DNA of 20,496 nt from an uncultured Sporolactobacillus sp. (GTDB taxonomy: Bacteria; Bacillota; Bacilli; Bacillales; Sporolactobacillaceae), in assembly GCA_900543345.1 (NCBI GenBank), contig UQRJ01000015.1, positions 1 to 20,496 of the forward strand. The letters are read 5' to 3'. Shown one piece after another: positions 7,214 through 14,456 of the stretch (position 1 is the stretch's first letter; every line of letters starts with the position of its first letter). The position numbers and the translations under genes were made by a program. The notes under the pieces are model-generated. The model searched no databases. It was not told the origin of the DNA and saw only the letters and a program-made list of their open reading frames with translations.

Positions 7214-8779
7214 TCACTGTTTCAGATAGAGGCGGGACAAATCGCGGAATATGGTCACAGGCTGCGGTTTAGCCGCTTGAATGCCGCCGAACTGTTTATT
7301 AATCGCCAGAATGGCGTTGTCATAGGAAATCGGATAGATAACCGCATCATCGGCAATTTGCTTTTGAATCTGATCATAGTTCGCCGCCCGTTTCGCCTGG
7401 TCCGTTTCCACCGCCGCCTGGTTCCACAGTTTATCAACCTGCTCATTCTTATAATTGGCATAGTTGTAAGGAGAATCGGCCTGATACAGCACTTTATAGA
7501 CATCGGCTTCCGGTCCCATAATATAACCGTTCAGATAGATCCCGTAAGCTTTACTCTTGCGATCCAGAACAATATTATTGATGGCATTCACATCGGTCGG
7601 TTTCAGTTGAAGGTTCAGGCCGATCTTTTTAAACTGCTGCTGAAAGTAAAGGGCAATGCTCTCCTGCGCCGCACTATTATTCAAATAAACAATGGACAAC
7701 GTCTGTTTAGGATTGACACCGCTCTTGCGCAACAGTTGTTTAGCTTTCGTCAGGCTGTACGGATAGGCCTGCACGTTTTTATTCTGAAATTTGACATCGG
7801 CTGTAAAAATACTGGATGCCGGTTTTGCATATTTTTCCGATCCATAAGCGGCTTTGATAATATCCTGACGATCCAGCGCGTAGGAAACAGCCTGACGGAA
7901 CGTTTTGTTGGCAAATGCTGGCACGTTTTCATTAAATGCCGCATAACTCAGACGATATTCCGGATAGGAAACGATGTTCAGATTATGCTTGCTCGTGACA
8001 TTTTTAACATCGGCAGGCTGAATCGCTTTTAATTGGATACTCTCATTTTTCAATGCGAGATTGGCCGCATTTTGATCCTTCGTAATGCGGAAGATGACTT
8101 TATCCAGATGAGCCTTGCCGTTAAAATAATAATTATTGCGTTTCGCTTCGACATATTGCCCCGATTTATAGGTTACGAACCGGAAAGGACCGGAGCCGAC
8201 CGGGTGTTTATTCTTATCGCTCTTCTGGAGATCTTTTTCACCCTTGAAAACGTGCTGCGGAATCGGAAAAAGCTGTTCCAGACTGAGCTGGAAAGCCGGC
8301 GCAACCGATGGCAGTGTAAATTCAACCGTCCGCGCATCCAGCGCCTTGGCTTTCACCGGTCGATTATTGAATACAAAGTTCCCCCGCAAACTGCTATTCT
8401 GCTTCTTATCAAGAATCGTATTCAACGTAAAAACCACATCATCTGCAGTTAGCGGTTTACCGTCGCTCCATTTCAGGTTTTTCTTCAACGTCAGCTTATA
8501 GTTAAGCTGATCTTTCGACGCCGTAAGTTTATCGGCCAAGGCCGGCGTCACCTTCCGACCATTGATGTAAAAGAGCGGAGCGAACAACGCCTGCTGAATG
8601 GTCAGAGTGATACGGTCGCCCGCATAATTAGGATTCAACACCAGCGGGTCCCCAGGCACAGCGATTGTCAACGAACCGCCATTTTTCGCCCGTCCTCCGG
8701 ATGCCTGATCGTTTGAACCGCAGGCACCTAAGCTCAATATCAGCAAAAATGCCGCGGCAACCAACACAATTTTTTTCAC
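7214..8779 (-). CDS. oppA: Oligopeptide-binding lipoprotein OppA
   Basis: A 521-residue extracellular solute-binding protein of the SBP_bac_5 family. It has a lipoprotein signal peptide (basic MKK start, hydrophobic core 4-17, lipobox LGAC with Cys20) that anchors it to the outer face of the membrane. Family blocks are clear: the NPNYAGDR N-terminal region, LKWSDGKPLTADDVVFTL, the FRQAVSYALDRQDI block and the VYPISYDNAI C-terminal region. It captures peptides for OppBCDF. The start is GTG at 8779 with a G-run ribosome site (8787-8792) 7 nt upstream. I could not find a convincing promoter in the 950 bp before it. The ligand could be peptides, or nickel or another small ligand carried by some relatives, but the operon favours peptides. 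Confidence 0.94.
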   Translation of the reverse strand: MKKIVLVAAAFLLILSLGACGSNDQASGGRAKNGGSLTIAVPGDPLVLNPNYAGDRITLTIQQALFAPLFYINGRKVTPALADKLTASKDQLNYKLTLKKNLKWSDGKPLTADDVVFTLNTILDKKQNSSLRGNFVFNNRPVKAKALDARTVEFTLPSVAPAFQLSLEQLFPIPQHVFKGEKDLQKSDKNKHPVGSGPFRFVTYKSGQYVEAKRNNYYFNGKAHLDKVIFRITKDQNAANLALKNESIQLKAIQPADVKNVTSKHNLNIVSYPEYRLSYAAFNENVPAFANKTFRQAVSYALDRQDIIKAAYGSEKYAKPASSIFTADVKFQNKNVQAYPYSLTKAKQLLRKSGVNPKQTLSIVYLNNSAAQESIALYFQQQFKKIGLNLQLKPTDVNAINNIVLDRKSKAYGIYLNGYIMGPEADVYKVLYQADSPYNYANYKNEQVDKLWNQAAVETDQAKRAANYDQIQKQIADDAVIYPISYDNAILAINKQFGGIQAAKPQPVTIFRDLSRLYLKQ

Positions 8780-8863
8780 ACCTTAACCCCCCAAGTTATT
8801 CATCATTTACTCAAATAGCAAGAAAAGCTTTCTCTCTTTCTGTCACACCATCATCCCCACACC

Positions 8864-9301
8864 CTATCTGGCAATAACAATCCTGCCCGACCGCGCTCCG
8901 GCGGTAAAGTGGTACGGCGGTAAAGTGGTATACTCATCGCTAACGATCACAGCGAACCAGCCGTCTAGTGTGTCAGAATGATTTTTTAGCCTGCGAACAT
9001 CGCTTCTTTTTATAGACAAGTAAACCAATATGATATAACGTCCATTTACATTATGAGTAATTTTACGCTTCATTCGCCCCTGTGTCAATAGTTGGAAATG
9101 GCTTTCAAAAAGTCCTTGTTTTGACCCTATTGAGCCATGGTGAGCCTCTTCCTCTGAGTATTTCCCCACGCCAATTGTAATCAGGGAGGGATCTCCTTTT
9201 TTGTCCCTTGTCCTTAAAAAAACCGTTCTGCGATTTCCAATGATCCACTGACTACATAAATATGCCGACTCAACGGGGGTAAAGCGTATCGCTCCACTTT
9301 T
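8864..9301 (-). pseudogene. Unrecognised open-frame remnant upstream of oppA
   Basis: A reading frame stays open for 145 codons from 9301 to a TAG at 8864. The only ATG is at 9169, leaving 101 codons. The predicted protein is charged, with blocks such as GKYSEEEAHHGS, YIILVYLSIKRSDVRRLKN and DGWFAVIVSDE, and looks coding-like rather than random. I do not recognise the family. No good ribosome binding site precedes the ATG, and the C-terminal end is made of a 16-bp tandem duplication that is out of phase with codons. This fits a gene fragment cut at both ends. A small intact gene starting at 9169 is the alternative. Confidence 0.3.
8899..8930. repeat. Perfect 16-bp tandem duplication
   Basis: The unit CGGCGGTAAAGTGGTA occurs twice back to back (8899-8914 and 8915-8930) without a mismatch. 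Short repeats ending in TTTACCGCC recall the multiple terminal repeats of some IS21-type insertion sequences, so this may be the scar of a lost mobile element. No transposase gene is next to it, so that origin is inference. Confidence 0.75.
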
Positions 9302-9413
9302 TTATAGTGATAGTGACAAAGCAAAAATTATACTTTGAAAATAAGCTGCTGTTTGTATCATGGATTAACCTAAATATTATCACATGATTGTTTAATTGTT
9401 TAATAGAAAGAAA

Positions 9414-9437
9414 GTGTCCATATCTATTGTTGGACAC
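9414..9437 (-). terminator. Possible terminator downstream of the PTS operon
   Basis: GTGTCCA (9414-9420) pairs with TGGACAC (9431-9437) over 7 bp with a 10-nt loop. On the minus strand the hairpin is followed by TTTCTTTCTATT, a weak U-tract. It lies about 290 nt past the stop codon of the last PTS-operon gene. Apart from this and the hairpins at 9595-9635, the stretch 9302-9726 shows no gene I can support. Confidence 0.4.
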
Positions 9438-9594
9438 TGACTGACTATATTCCATAGAACAGCCGAATATATCTTAACCGCACGTCGGATTCATAGCAAC
9501 TATTTTATTTACGTTCAGACGAAAATTCTTTCAAGGAATTAAGATCCGATTCCGAAATTGCAAAAATATCAATATATTATTAGATGAGCAGACA

Positions 9595-9635
9595 GGGCTA
9601 AACAGCCCGATACCGGAGACTTATCAGTATCGGGC
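9595..9635 (-). other. Two overlapping, mutually exclusive hairpins after the SIS gene
   Basis: GCCCGATAC (9605-9613) pairs with GTATCGGGC (9627-9635) in a 9-bp stem. GGGCT (9595-9599) pairs with AGCCC (9604-9608) in a second stem that shares bases with the first. Only one can form at a time, as in attenuators. No clear U-run follows on either strand, so a simple terminator is doubtful. The pair sits in the 3' region of the PTS operon and could act in RNA processing or stability. Confidence 0.45.
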
Positions 9636-9726
9636 CATTAAAAGATTATGATTGGACTTGCGGACTTGATAAAGGGCAGTGCCGTAGTTATGCCGGAGGC
9701 GTTCTAAACGCGTCAGATTCTAAAAG

Positions 9727-10431
9727 TTAATAGTGAAAAATACGATCGGCAAATTTATCTTCCAGCGCAAAATTATACTCCGTGCCACCATCGATATTGG
9801 CGCTTTTATAAATAGGCGGATCAAAGCCTTTCTGTACCATGATTTCGGCCGCTTCATAAATCGTCTGCTGCAGAAGCAGCGTTGCCGTAAAAGACGAAGT
9901 CCCGCACACTTTTTGCTGAAGCCCTTTAATGGCTAATGCCGCATCGCCAAAAACCGACTGGTTATCAAGCACGACATCGCCGAACTCATAGAGCAATTTT
10001 CCCGAAGAATGTCTTGAGGTCGATGCTTGTGAAGCCTTCAATGCCGTGACGACAATCAACGGATTCCCGTGCTGCTTGATCCACTGAGCCAACTCAATGC
10101 TCATCGGATTTCTCCCCGAATTGGAAATTAAAAAGAAAACATCATGCGGACCGGCTTGCAAACGATGAGTCAATATTGTCCCTACGCCTTCCACGGCCTC
10201 GTACATTCCACCGGCCGGATCAAAGATCACCTTGGACGGAATGAATCCGCCGGCTCGTCCGCTGACCTCAAGTGCCGCGGCGTATGAATGACCGCTGCCA
10301 TACGCCTGCGTTATCCCGCCGTTTATGATGCCGTCCGCTACGATGTCCGCAGCTTTATGAATAGTTTCTGCCTGTGTCTCCTCCAACAAGTCGGTTAATT
10401 CTCTTGCTTTATCAAAAAAAGCCAAAGTCAT
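9727..10431 (-). CDS. UPF0309-like SIS-domain sugar-phosphate protein
   Basis: A 234-residue cytoplasmic SIS-domain protein. The motifs YGSGHSYAAALE (44-55) and LISNSGRNPMSIELA (about 101-115) are the phosphosugar-binding loops. The shape and length match the UPF0309 group, which binds amino-sugar or other sugar phosphates as an isomerase, deaminase or sensor. The ATG has GAGGG 8 nt upstream and follows the EIID stop by 15 nt, so it is the last gene of the PTS operon. It probably acts on the sugar phosphate delivered by the PTS. The exact substrate and reaction cannot be read from the sequence. Confidence 0.85.
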   Translation of the reverse strand: MTLAFFDKARELTDLLEETQAETIHKAADIVADGIINGGITQAYGSGHSYAAALEVSGRAGGFIPSKVIFDPAGGMYEAVEGVGTILTHRLQAGPHDVFFLISNSGRNPMSIELAQWIKQHGNPLIVVTALKASQASTSRHSSGKLLYEFGDVVLDNQSVFGDAALAIKGLQQKVCGTSSFTATLLLQQTIYEAAEIMVQKGFDPPIYKSANIDGGTEYNFALEDKFADRIFHY

Positions 10432-10446
10432 CGATTTAACCCTCTC

Positions 10447-11274
10447 TCATCCCAAAATTCGCAGATTATAAAGTACAATCGCCAGCACCATCACAAGCAA
10501 AATAGCTTTCACTGAAGTCATTTTCTTAAAACCCAGCAGCCAGTAGATCAATCCGACCAACAAAGCGGGAATCAAGGCGGGCATGATCTGATTAAGGACA
10601 TCCTGCACTTTCAGCGTGACTTTCCCTGTCTTGAAAACAAACGGAACATTCGCTTTTATCACTGTCGGGATCAGCGCTCCAACGACCGTTACGCCGACTA
10701 AGATCGCCGACTCCGTCAGGGCGTTCAGCCGATCGGCAAAGTCGGAAACCAATTTTTCCCCGTAACGATAACCGAACGGCAGAAAGGTAAAGCGCAGACC
10801 GACGATCAATAGATTGACGAGAAGCCACATAATGACCCCCATGGCATTTCCTTTTAGCGCCATGTAGGAGGCAATGGCTCCGAAAATGGTAGGAATGATG
10901 ACACCAAAGATGGTATCCCCGACACCGGCAAACGGGCCCATTAATCCTGTTTTTAAGCCGATTACCGCATTCTTCGATTTAATCCCTTCATGCTCCTCAA
11001 GTGCCATATCGATGCCGATGATCAAGTTGCCAAGCATCGGATTCGTATTAAAAAATTGATTATGAGTTTTCATCATTTCTTTGAGTTCACTGGGATGCTT
11101 ATACAATTTCTTTAAAGTTGGTAAGATGCTATATAAATAGCCGGAAGACATCATTGTCTCATAATTCCAGCAGATCTGACTGCACAACAGCCACCTTACA
11201 TTCGCTGTAAAAAGGTCCCTTTTCGAAAGTACAGGCGTTTGCCGATCGGATTCAATCTTCGTATTCTCCGTCAT
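10447..11274 (-). CDS. Mannose-family PTS transporter subunit EIID
   Basis: A 275-residue membrane subunit. Its N-terminal block LSKRDLFTANVRWLLCSQ..NYETMMSSGYLYSILP and the central LKTGLMGPFAGVGDTIFGVIIPTIFGA are typical of EIID of the mannose-sorbose PTS group. Several hydrophobic segments follow to the C-terminus. With EIIC it forms the sugar channel. I chose the ATG at 11274, which has GGGGGT 7 nt upstream, rather than the ATG at 11295. Even so, it overlaps the end of EIIC by 23 bp, which implies translational coupling. The sugar is unknown. Confidence 0.93.
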   Translation of the reverse strand: MTENTKIESDRQTPVLSKRDLFTANVRWLLCSQICWNYETMMSSGYLYSILPTLKKLYKHPSELKEMMKTHNQFFNTNPMLGNLIIGIDMALEEHEGIKSKNAVIGLKTGLMGPFAGVGDTIFGVIIPTIFGAIASYMALKGNAMGVIMWLLVNLLIVGLRFTFLPFGYRYGEKLVSDFADRLNALTESAILVGVTVVGALIPTVIKANVPFVFKTGKVTLKVQDVLNQIMPALIPALLVGLIYWLLGFKKMTSVKAILLVMVLAIVLYNLRILG

Positions 11275-12052
11275 CACTGCCACCCCCATTCCCATCTATG
11301 CCGTTCGCCGGCTGCATTTTCCCCGTATAGTTCTGGCGGAAATAAATAACCGCCAGTGCCAGCCCGATGAGTGCGACGCCAAGCATCGGCACCTTTAAAT
11401 AGGCCGCCGCAATAAATCCCAACATCAGATAGGCAACGAATTTTTTAGCCGGCAAGTATCTCAGTAAGATGGCAATGCCGACTACCGGCAGAATACCGCC
11501 GGCCACCTTTAATCCCCCCATCAACCAGTCCGGCATTTCATTGACAAGGAAGCTTGTGATGCCTTTCCCAAAGATCAACATGATAAAAACGGGAATCGCC
11601 CGCGACAGCCCCCAAGGGATGGCTCCGTAATAGACATTCCGTTCAACGGCGCGGAGATTGTCCTTTTCAATATTCCGGTTAATGCGATGAAGAAAGAAGA
11701 CATTGGTAAAGCGCGCCAGTACATCCAATTGAACCATTAACAGCCCGACAGGAATAGCCAGCCCAATGGCAAAACTTGTCCCCTGATGGGCCACACTGGC
11801 AAATGCCGTACTGACAATCGATCCGGTCACAAAATCCGGAATCGAAGCCCCTCCGTATGTCCCGACCCCCAGCACCATTAATTGAAGTGTTGCGCCTATC
11901 GCCATGCCAAGCGTCGGATCGCCGCAGATTAGACCGGCGACGGTCCCGGAAATAACTGGATATTGGGCACCGATGTTCAGCGCTAAAGAGTCGAGAATTT
12001 CAAAGAAGGCAAAACAGACAAGCAGCGTAATCTGCCACCATGCCAACCCCAT
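11252..12052 (-). CDS. Mannose-family PTS transporter subunit EIIC
   Basis: A 266-residue polytopic membrane protein of the EII-Sor/Man C family. The N-terminal segment (WWQITLLVCFAFFEILDSLALNIG) and the block DPTLGMAIGATLQLMVLGVGTYGGASIPD are diagnostic, followed by several further hydrophobic segments. The ATG has GGGGGG 7 nt upstream. The C-terminal tail is unusual, with a glycine- and acid-rich run (DGNGGGSDDGEYED) that overlaps the start of EIID. It carries the sugar pathway through the membrane together with EIID. Confidence 0.93.
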   Translation of the reverse strand: MGLAWWQITLLVCFAFFEILDSLALNIGAQYPVISGTVAGLICGDPTLGMAIGATLQLMVLGVGTYGGASIPDFVTGSIVSTAFASVAHQGTSFAIGLAIPVGLLMVQLDVLARFTNVFFLHRINRNIEKDNLRAVERNVYYGAIPWGLSRAIPVFIMLIFGKGITSFLVNEMPDWLMGGLKVAGGILPVVGIAILLRYLPAKKFVAYLMLGFIAAAYLKVPMLGVALIGLALAVIYFRQNYTGKMQPANGIDGNGGGSDDGEYED

Positions 12053-12064
12053 GGCCTATCCCCC

Positions 12065-12547
12065 CTATTTCGTTAGTTCCCAAAAATCGACAGGATGCTC
12101 AGTCGGAATCATCTGAGTCACAATGTTAATTCCTTTCGCTTTTAAGAAGCGGAAATCTTCCAGATCATCCTTGGTAATGCTCACGGATTTTCTGATCAGT
12201 TTCGAACCGGGCTTCGAAGACATGTTGCCTACCGTCACTTTATCGAATACAACCCCTCCTTCCGCCAAAGCCCGTAAAACGGATGGCGCTCTGACGATCA
12301 GCAAAACGCTTTGACCGGCATATTTATTTTGCAGTATTCTTGCTATTGCTCCTTTTTCAGTTAAAATACTCAGCTTGGTGCCTGCAGGCGAGGCCATTTT
12401 TAAGGCATATTTTTCAGTCGGATGATTGACGACGTTATCGTCAATGATCATGATTCGCGTGGCTTTGACCGTGTGAACCCATTGTGTCACGACTTGTCCG
12501 TGAATCAATCGGCTGTCAATGCGAATATGGACAATCCCGTTATTCAA
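12065..12547 (-). CDS. Mannose-family PTS subunit EIIB
   Basis: A 160-residue cytoplasmic phosphotransfer protein. The motif HIRIDSRLIHGQVVTQW contains the phospho-accepting histidine (His16) of the PTS IIB Man/Sor family. Downstream, the KMASPAGTKLSI and VGNMSSKPGSK blocks fit the same fold. It passes phosphate from EIIA to the incoming sugar. The start is TTG at 12547, 7 nt after an AGGAGG site, and overlaps the EIIA stop as TTGA, which points to coupled translation. Confidence 0.94.
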   Translation of the reverse strand: MNNGIVHIRIDSRLIHGQVVTQWVHTVKATRIMIIDDNVVNHPTEKYALKMASPAGTKLSILTEKGAIARILQNKYAGQSVLLIVRAPSVLRALAEGGVVFDKVTVGNMSSKPGSKLIRKSVSITKDDLEDFRFLKAKGINIVTQMIPTEHPVDFWELTK

Positions 12548-12954
12548 AGTTCATCCTCCTCCCCACCGGCGTCGGAATTGCCGTCTGCCCGATCGATTGA
12601 TAGCACTTTGGTATTCTCTTTCAGATCAGACAGCGTCTGATCAAGGCTTTCTCCTAAACTTAATGAAAGAATCATCGCCAGAGACAGACCGGTGACGACT
12701 TTTACATTGGCGTGCCGCTCGGCCGTCATCACTGCCGCATTGCAGGGAGTGCCGCCTTTTAAATCGACAATGATTAAAATTTCCTGATTTCCGAGACCCG
12801 CAAGAATTTGTTCATATTTTTCGATGACCACGGCCACGCTCATATTTTCCAGAAAAGTAACGACATGAATCTTATCATTGTAACCCGCAATCATTTCACA
12901 GCTTTTTTTCGTTTCCAGTGCGTACCTGCCATGTGAAGCAATGATAAATTCCAA
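12544..12954 (-). CDS. Mannose-family PTS subunit EIIA
   Basis: A 136-residue domain of the EIIA-Man family. The phospho-accepting histidine is His8 in IIASHGRYA, and VDLKGGTPCNAAV (about 63-75) is the conserved GGTP loop. It accepts phosphate from HPr and passes it to EIIB. It is the first gene of the operon, encoded separately from EIIB (the two are fused in some species). The start is TTG at 12954 with AAGGGG 11 nt upstream. A highly acidic tail (GGEEDEL) ends the protein. Control is probably through the divergent Xre-type repressor and its operators. Confidence 0.93.
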   Translation of the reverse strand: MEFIIASHGRYALETKKSCEMIAGYNDKIHVVTFLENMSVAVVIEKYEQILAGLGNQEILIIVDLKGGTPCNAAVMTAERHANVKVVTGLSLAMILSLSLGESLDQTLSDLKENTKVLSIDRADGNSDAGGEEDEL

Positions 12955-12969
12955 TTTGTCAGTTTCCCC

Positions 12970-13005
12970 TTACTTTTGTTTCATTTCAGATTCAAGCCCT
13001 CTCAA
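12970..13005 (-). other. Possible leader peptide in the PTS transcript
   Basis: In the roughly 210-nt leader, AGGAG (13015-13019) lies 9 nt before a TTG at 13005 that opens an 11-codon frame (MRGLESEMKQK). The stop codon falls on the EIIA ribosome binding site, so ribosomes could be handed on to the EIIA start. A second tiny frame, MKK and stop (13033-13044), has GAAGGTGG just before it. Such frames can arise by chance. Confidence 0.25.
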
Positions 13006-13084
13006 TCAGCGTCGCTCCTGCAACTTGCAAAACTACTTTTTCATCGGCCCACCTTCTTCCATTAGTGTAAATTGGCACAATGGG

Positions 13085-13097
13085 TCGCAATATGCGA
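13085..13097. promoter_or_regulatory. Xre-type operator, copy 1
   Basis: TCGCAATATGCGA is a near-perfect dyad (TCGCA/TGCGA). It lies about 70-80 bp inside the transcribed leader of the PTS operon. It is identical to the copy at 13148-13160, with centres 63 bp apart, about six helical turns. Confidence 0.65.
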
Positions 13098-13147
13098 TTA
13101 AAGGTTCAGCCAGCGGGCCGCTTTTTCACTATTTTTGCCCATTTAAA

Positions 13148-13160
13148 TCGCAATATGCGA
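13148..13160. promoter_or_regulatory. Xre-type operator, copy 2
   Basis: An exact second copy of TCGCAATATGCGA. It sits just past the expected start of the minus-strand PTS transcript (about +7 to +19), where a bound repressor would hinder elongation or initiation. Confidence 0.7.
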
Positions 13161-13173
13161 TCTATTTATCCCC

Positions 13174-13202
13174 ACCTTATCATCGCGATATGAGATTGTC
13201 AA
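13174..13202 (-). promoter_or_regulatory. Promoter of the PTS operon
   Basis: On the minus strand a perfect TTGACA (13197-13202) is followed after 17 nt by TAAGGT (13174-13179). The -10 box is weak, as in tightly controlled promoters. Operator copy 3 lies exactly in the spacer. Confidence 0.6.
13183..13195. promoter_or_regulatory. Xre-type operator, copy 3
   Basis: TCGCGATATGAGA differs at two positions from copies 1 and 2. It occupies the spacer between the -35 and -10 boxes of the PTS promoter, so binding would directly exclude RNA polymerase. Confidence 0.6.
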
Positions 13203-13211
13203 CGCTTTAAC

Positions 13212-13224
13212 TGCCAATTTGCGA
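13212..13224. promoter_or_regulatory. Xre-type operator, copy 4 (degenerate)
   Basis: TGCCAATTTGCGA has three differences from the consensus. It lies upstream of the repressor's own -10 box, close to where its -35 region should be. A further half-site, TTGCGA, is at 13240-13245. This arrangement suggests autoregulation of the repressor. Confidence 0.45.
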
Positions 13225-13248
13225 TATTTTATCTATTAATTGCGAATT

Positions 13249-13254
13249 TATACT
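13249..13254 (+). promoter_or_regulatory. Candidate -10 box of the Xre repressor gene
   Basis: TATACT lies about 35 bp before the preferred ATG. No good -35 box is seen at 17 bp (ATTTTA). The half-site at 13240-13245 and operator copy 4 flank this region. Confidence 0.4.
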
Positions 13255-13289
13255 AAGATGAAAGCAAATATAAACGATTGGTGAAAAAA

Positions 13290-13712
13290 ATGGATCATAC
13301 TATGTTGATGGCAAAACGGTTAAAAACCGCTCGCGAAAACAGAGGATATAAACAAAATTATATTGCCCGGAAAATAGGAATCAAAAGTAATACACTATCC
13401 GGCTATGAATCAGGAGCCAGACGCCCCGATGCTGACATCCTCACCAAATTGGCGGACATCTACGAAGTTTCGGCAGATTACCTTTTAGGGCGGACTTATA
13501 ATGAAAAATATAATTATGATTCGAATGAAGAGGATGAAAAAGAAATCAAGCGGGACTTGGAACACATGATCAACAACATGGATACGAGCACTGATTACGT
13601 CAGATACAATGACGGCAAACCCATGGCAGAGGAAGATAAAGAGTTACTGAGAATAGCACTTGAATCTTCCCTACGCATCGCACGTCGACTGGCAAGCAAA
13701 AAGGGCTTCTAA
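13290..13712 (+). CDS. Xre-family transcriptional repressor
   Basis: A 140-residue regulator with an N-terminal HTH-3 domain: AKRLKTARENRGYKQNYIARKIGIKSNTLSGYESG (about 8-42), then PDADILTKLADIYEVSADYLLG, which is typical of phage- and SinR-like repressors. A charged linker (NEEDEKEIKRD) leads to a basic helical C-terminal tail (about 110-140), probably for oligomerisation. I chose the ATG at 13290, which has GGTGA 5 nt before it. TTG at 13278 or GTG at 13281 are possible. It is divergent from the PTS genes, and the shared region has four TCGCAATATGCGA-like sites, so it most likely represses both itself and the PTS operon. The signal that releases it is not evident, as no sugar-binding domain is present. 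Confidence 0.9.
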   Translation: MDHTMLMAKRLKTARENRGYKQNYIARKIGIKSNTLSGYESGARRPDADILTKLADIYEVSADYLLGRTYNEKYNYDSNEEDEKEIKRDLEHMINNMDTSTDYVRYNDGKPMAEEDKELLRIALESSLRIARRLASKKGF

Positions 13713-14294
13713 AAAGTCTGATCATAAGCACCACTTCCAAAACGCCACGATTGACAACAGCCGACCTGCATATCCGTTTTCAGCAGGGTACGGATGATGT
13801 TTTGTGTCAACTTTTTGAGTGATTTGTGCATATGTATGTATATGTGTATAAAAAATCACAACTCTGCCAATCGTAAAGCCGTCAGAAACACTAAAATCTG
13901 CCAACCGCCGATCATTCTACTAAGTAGGTGGACATCCTCACTTTAACTTTTCGTTTTTCGATGTATCGTTGCTGTTTTATATTTTTCAATATTTTAATAA
14001 ATTGTCTTTGGCCATCAATGACTAATCTTTTATCCCTTCCCTGACCCTACCTTGCGACTTCCACTCTTACGCAACTCAACAAAAAATTATTTTAAACCAA
14101 CTATTACTGTCTGAACCAACTGGGTGGTGCGTGAAACCTTCTTTAAATGCTTTGCTCAGATAGTAGCCACTAATTTCGCAAACTATTTCTTCGGGATTTG
14201 GGTTTGTTTACATTAATGATCAATCGTTATACATCGGATCGTTTCCGGAAGTACCGATTCCGACTGATGTCACAAAATATACCATTACGGCTTA

Positions 14295-14309
14295 TTGCAA
14301 ACGCTTTAT
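14295..14309. promoter_or_regulatory. Possible CcpA cre site
   Basis: TTGCAAACGCTTTAT fits the catabolite-responsive element pattern WTGNAANCGNWNNCW with one mismatch near its end. It lies directly upstream of the candidate promoter of the sigma-factor gene, so carbon control of that gene is conceivable. Single cre-like matches are common by chance. Confidence 0.3.
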
Positions 14310-14337
14310 TTACTTATTTTTAATTCTATACTAATAA
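14309..14337 (+). promoter_or_regulatory. Candidate promoter of the sigma-factor gene
   Basis: TTTACT (14309-14314) and TAATAA (14332-14337) are separated by 17 nt. An overlapping TATACT (14327-14332) is an alternative -10 box. The predicted transcript would have a leader of about 115 nt. Confidence 0.3.
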
Positions 14338-14456
14338 TTAAAATTACTTCACCAATGTGCTAGCGGGCTCCTACTCAAAAGATAACAAGGGCCTTTTGAT
14401 AGGGTTCGATGTACTCCTTTGTGCTTGTCTTAATCTCGCCGCAGGAGGATCACAAA

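Larger units (their letters stand above)
13713..14456. other. AT-rich stretch without a clear gene
   Basis: No frame here has a start, a ribosome site and protein-like composition together. A 55-codon frame without a start (14167-14334) contains YINDQSLYIGSFPEVPIP and may be a gene scrap, but chance is likely. The sequence GTGATTT...AAATCAC (13819-13859), with an inner CATAT/ATATG pair, is an imperfect hairpin. A TCAAAAG/CTTTTGA pair (14375-14399) lies in the leader of the sigma gene. Confidence 0.5.

Noticed and set aside
7076..8452. Long plus-strand frames (318 and 139 codons) opposite oppA
   Set aside because: oppA on the other strand has a full family signature and signal peptide. The antisense frames are low-complexity in I, R and F and lack start signals.
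13085..13224. Repeated TCGCAATATGCGA motif as a CRISPR array
   Set aside because: Units are only 13 bp, palindromic, unevenly spaced and without spacers of constant size. They fit operators.
14167..14334. 55-codon frame before the sigma gene
   Set aside because: No start codon or ribosome site. This length is expected by chance in AT-rich DNA, so it is mentioned only as a possible scrap.
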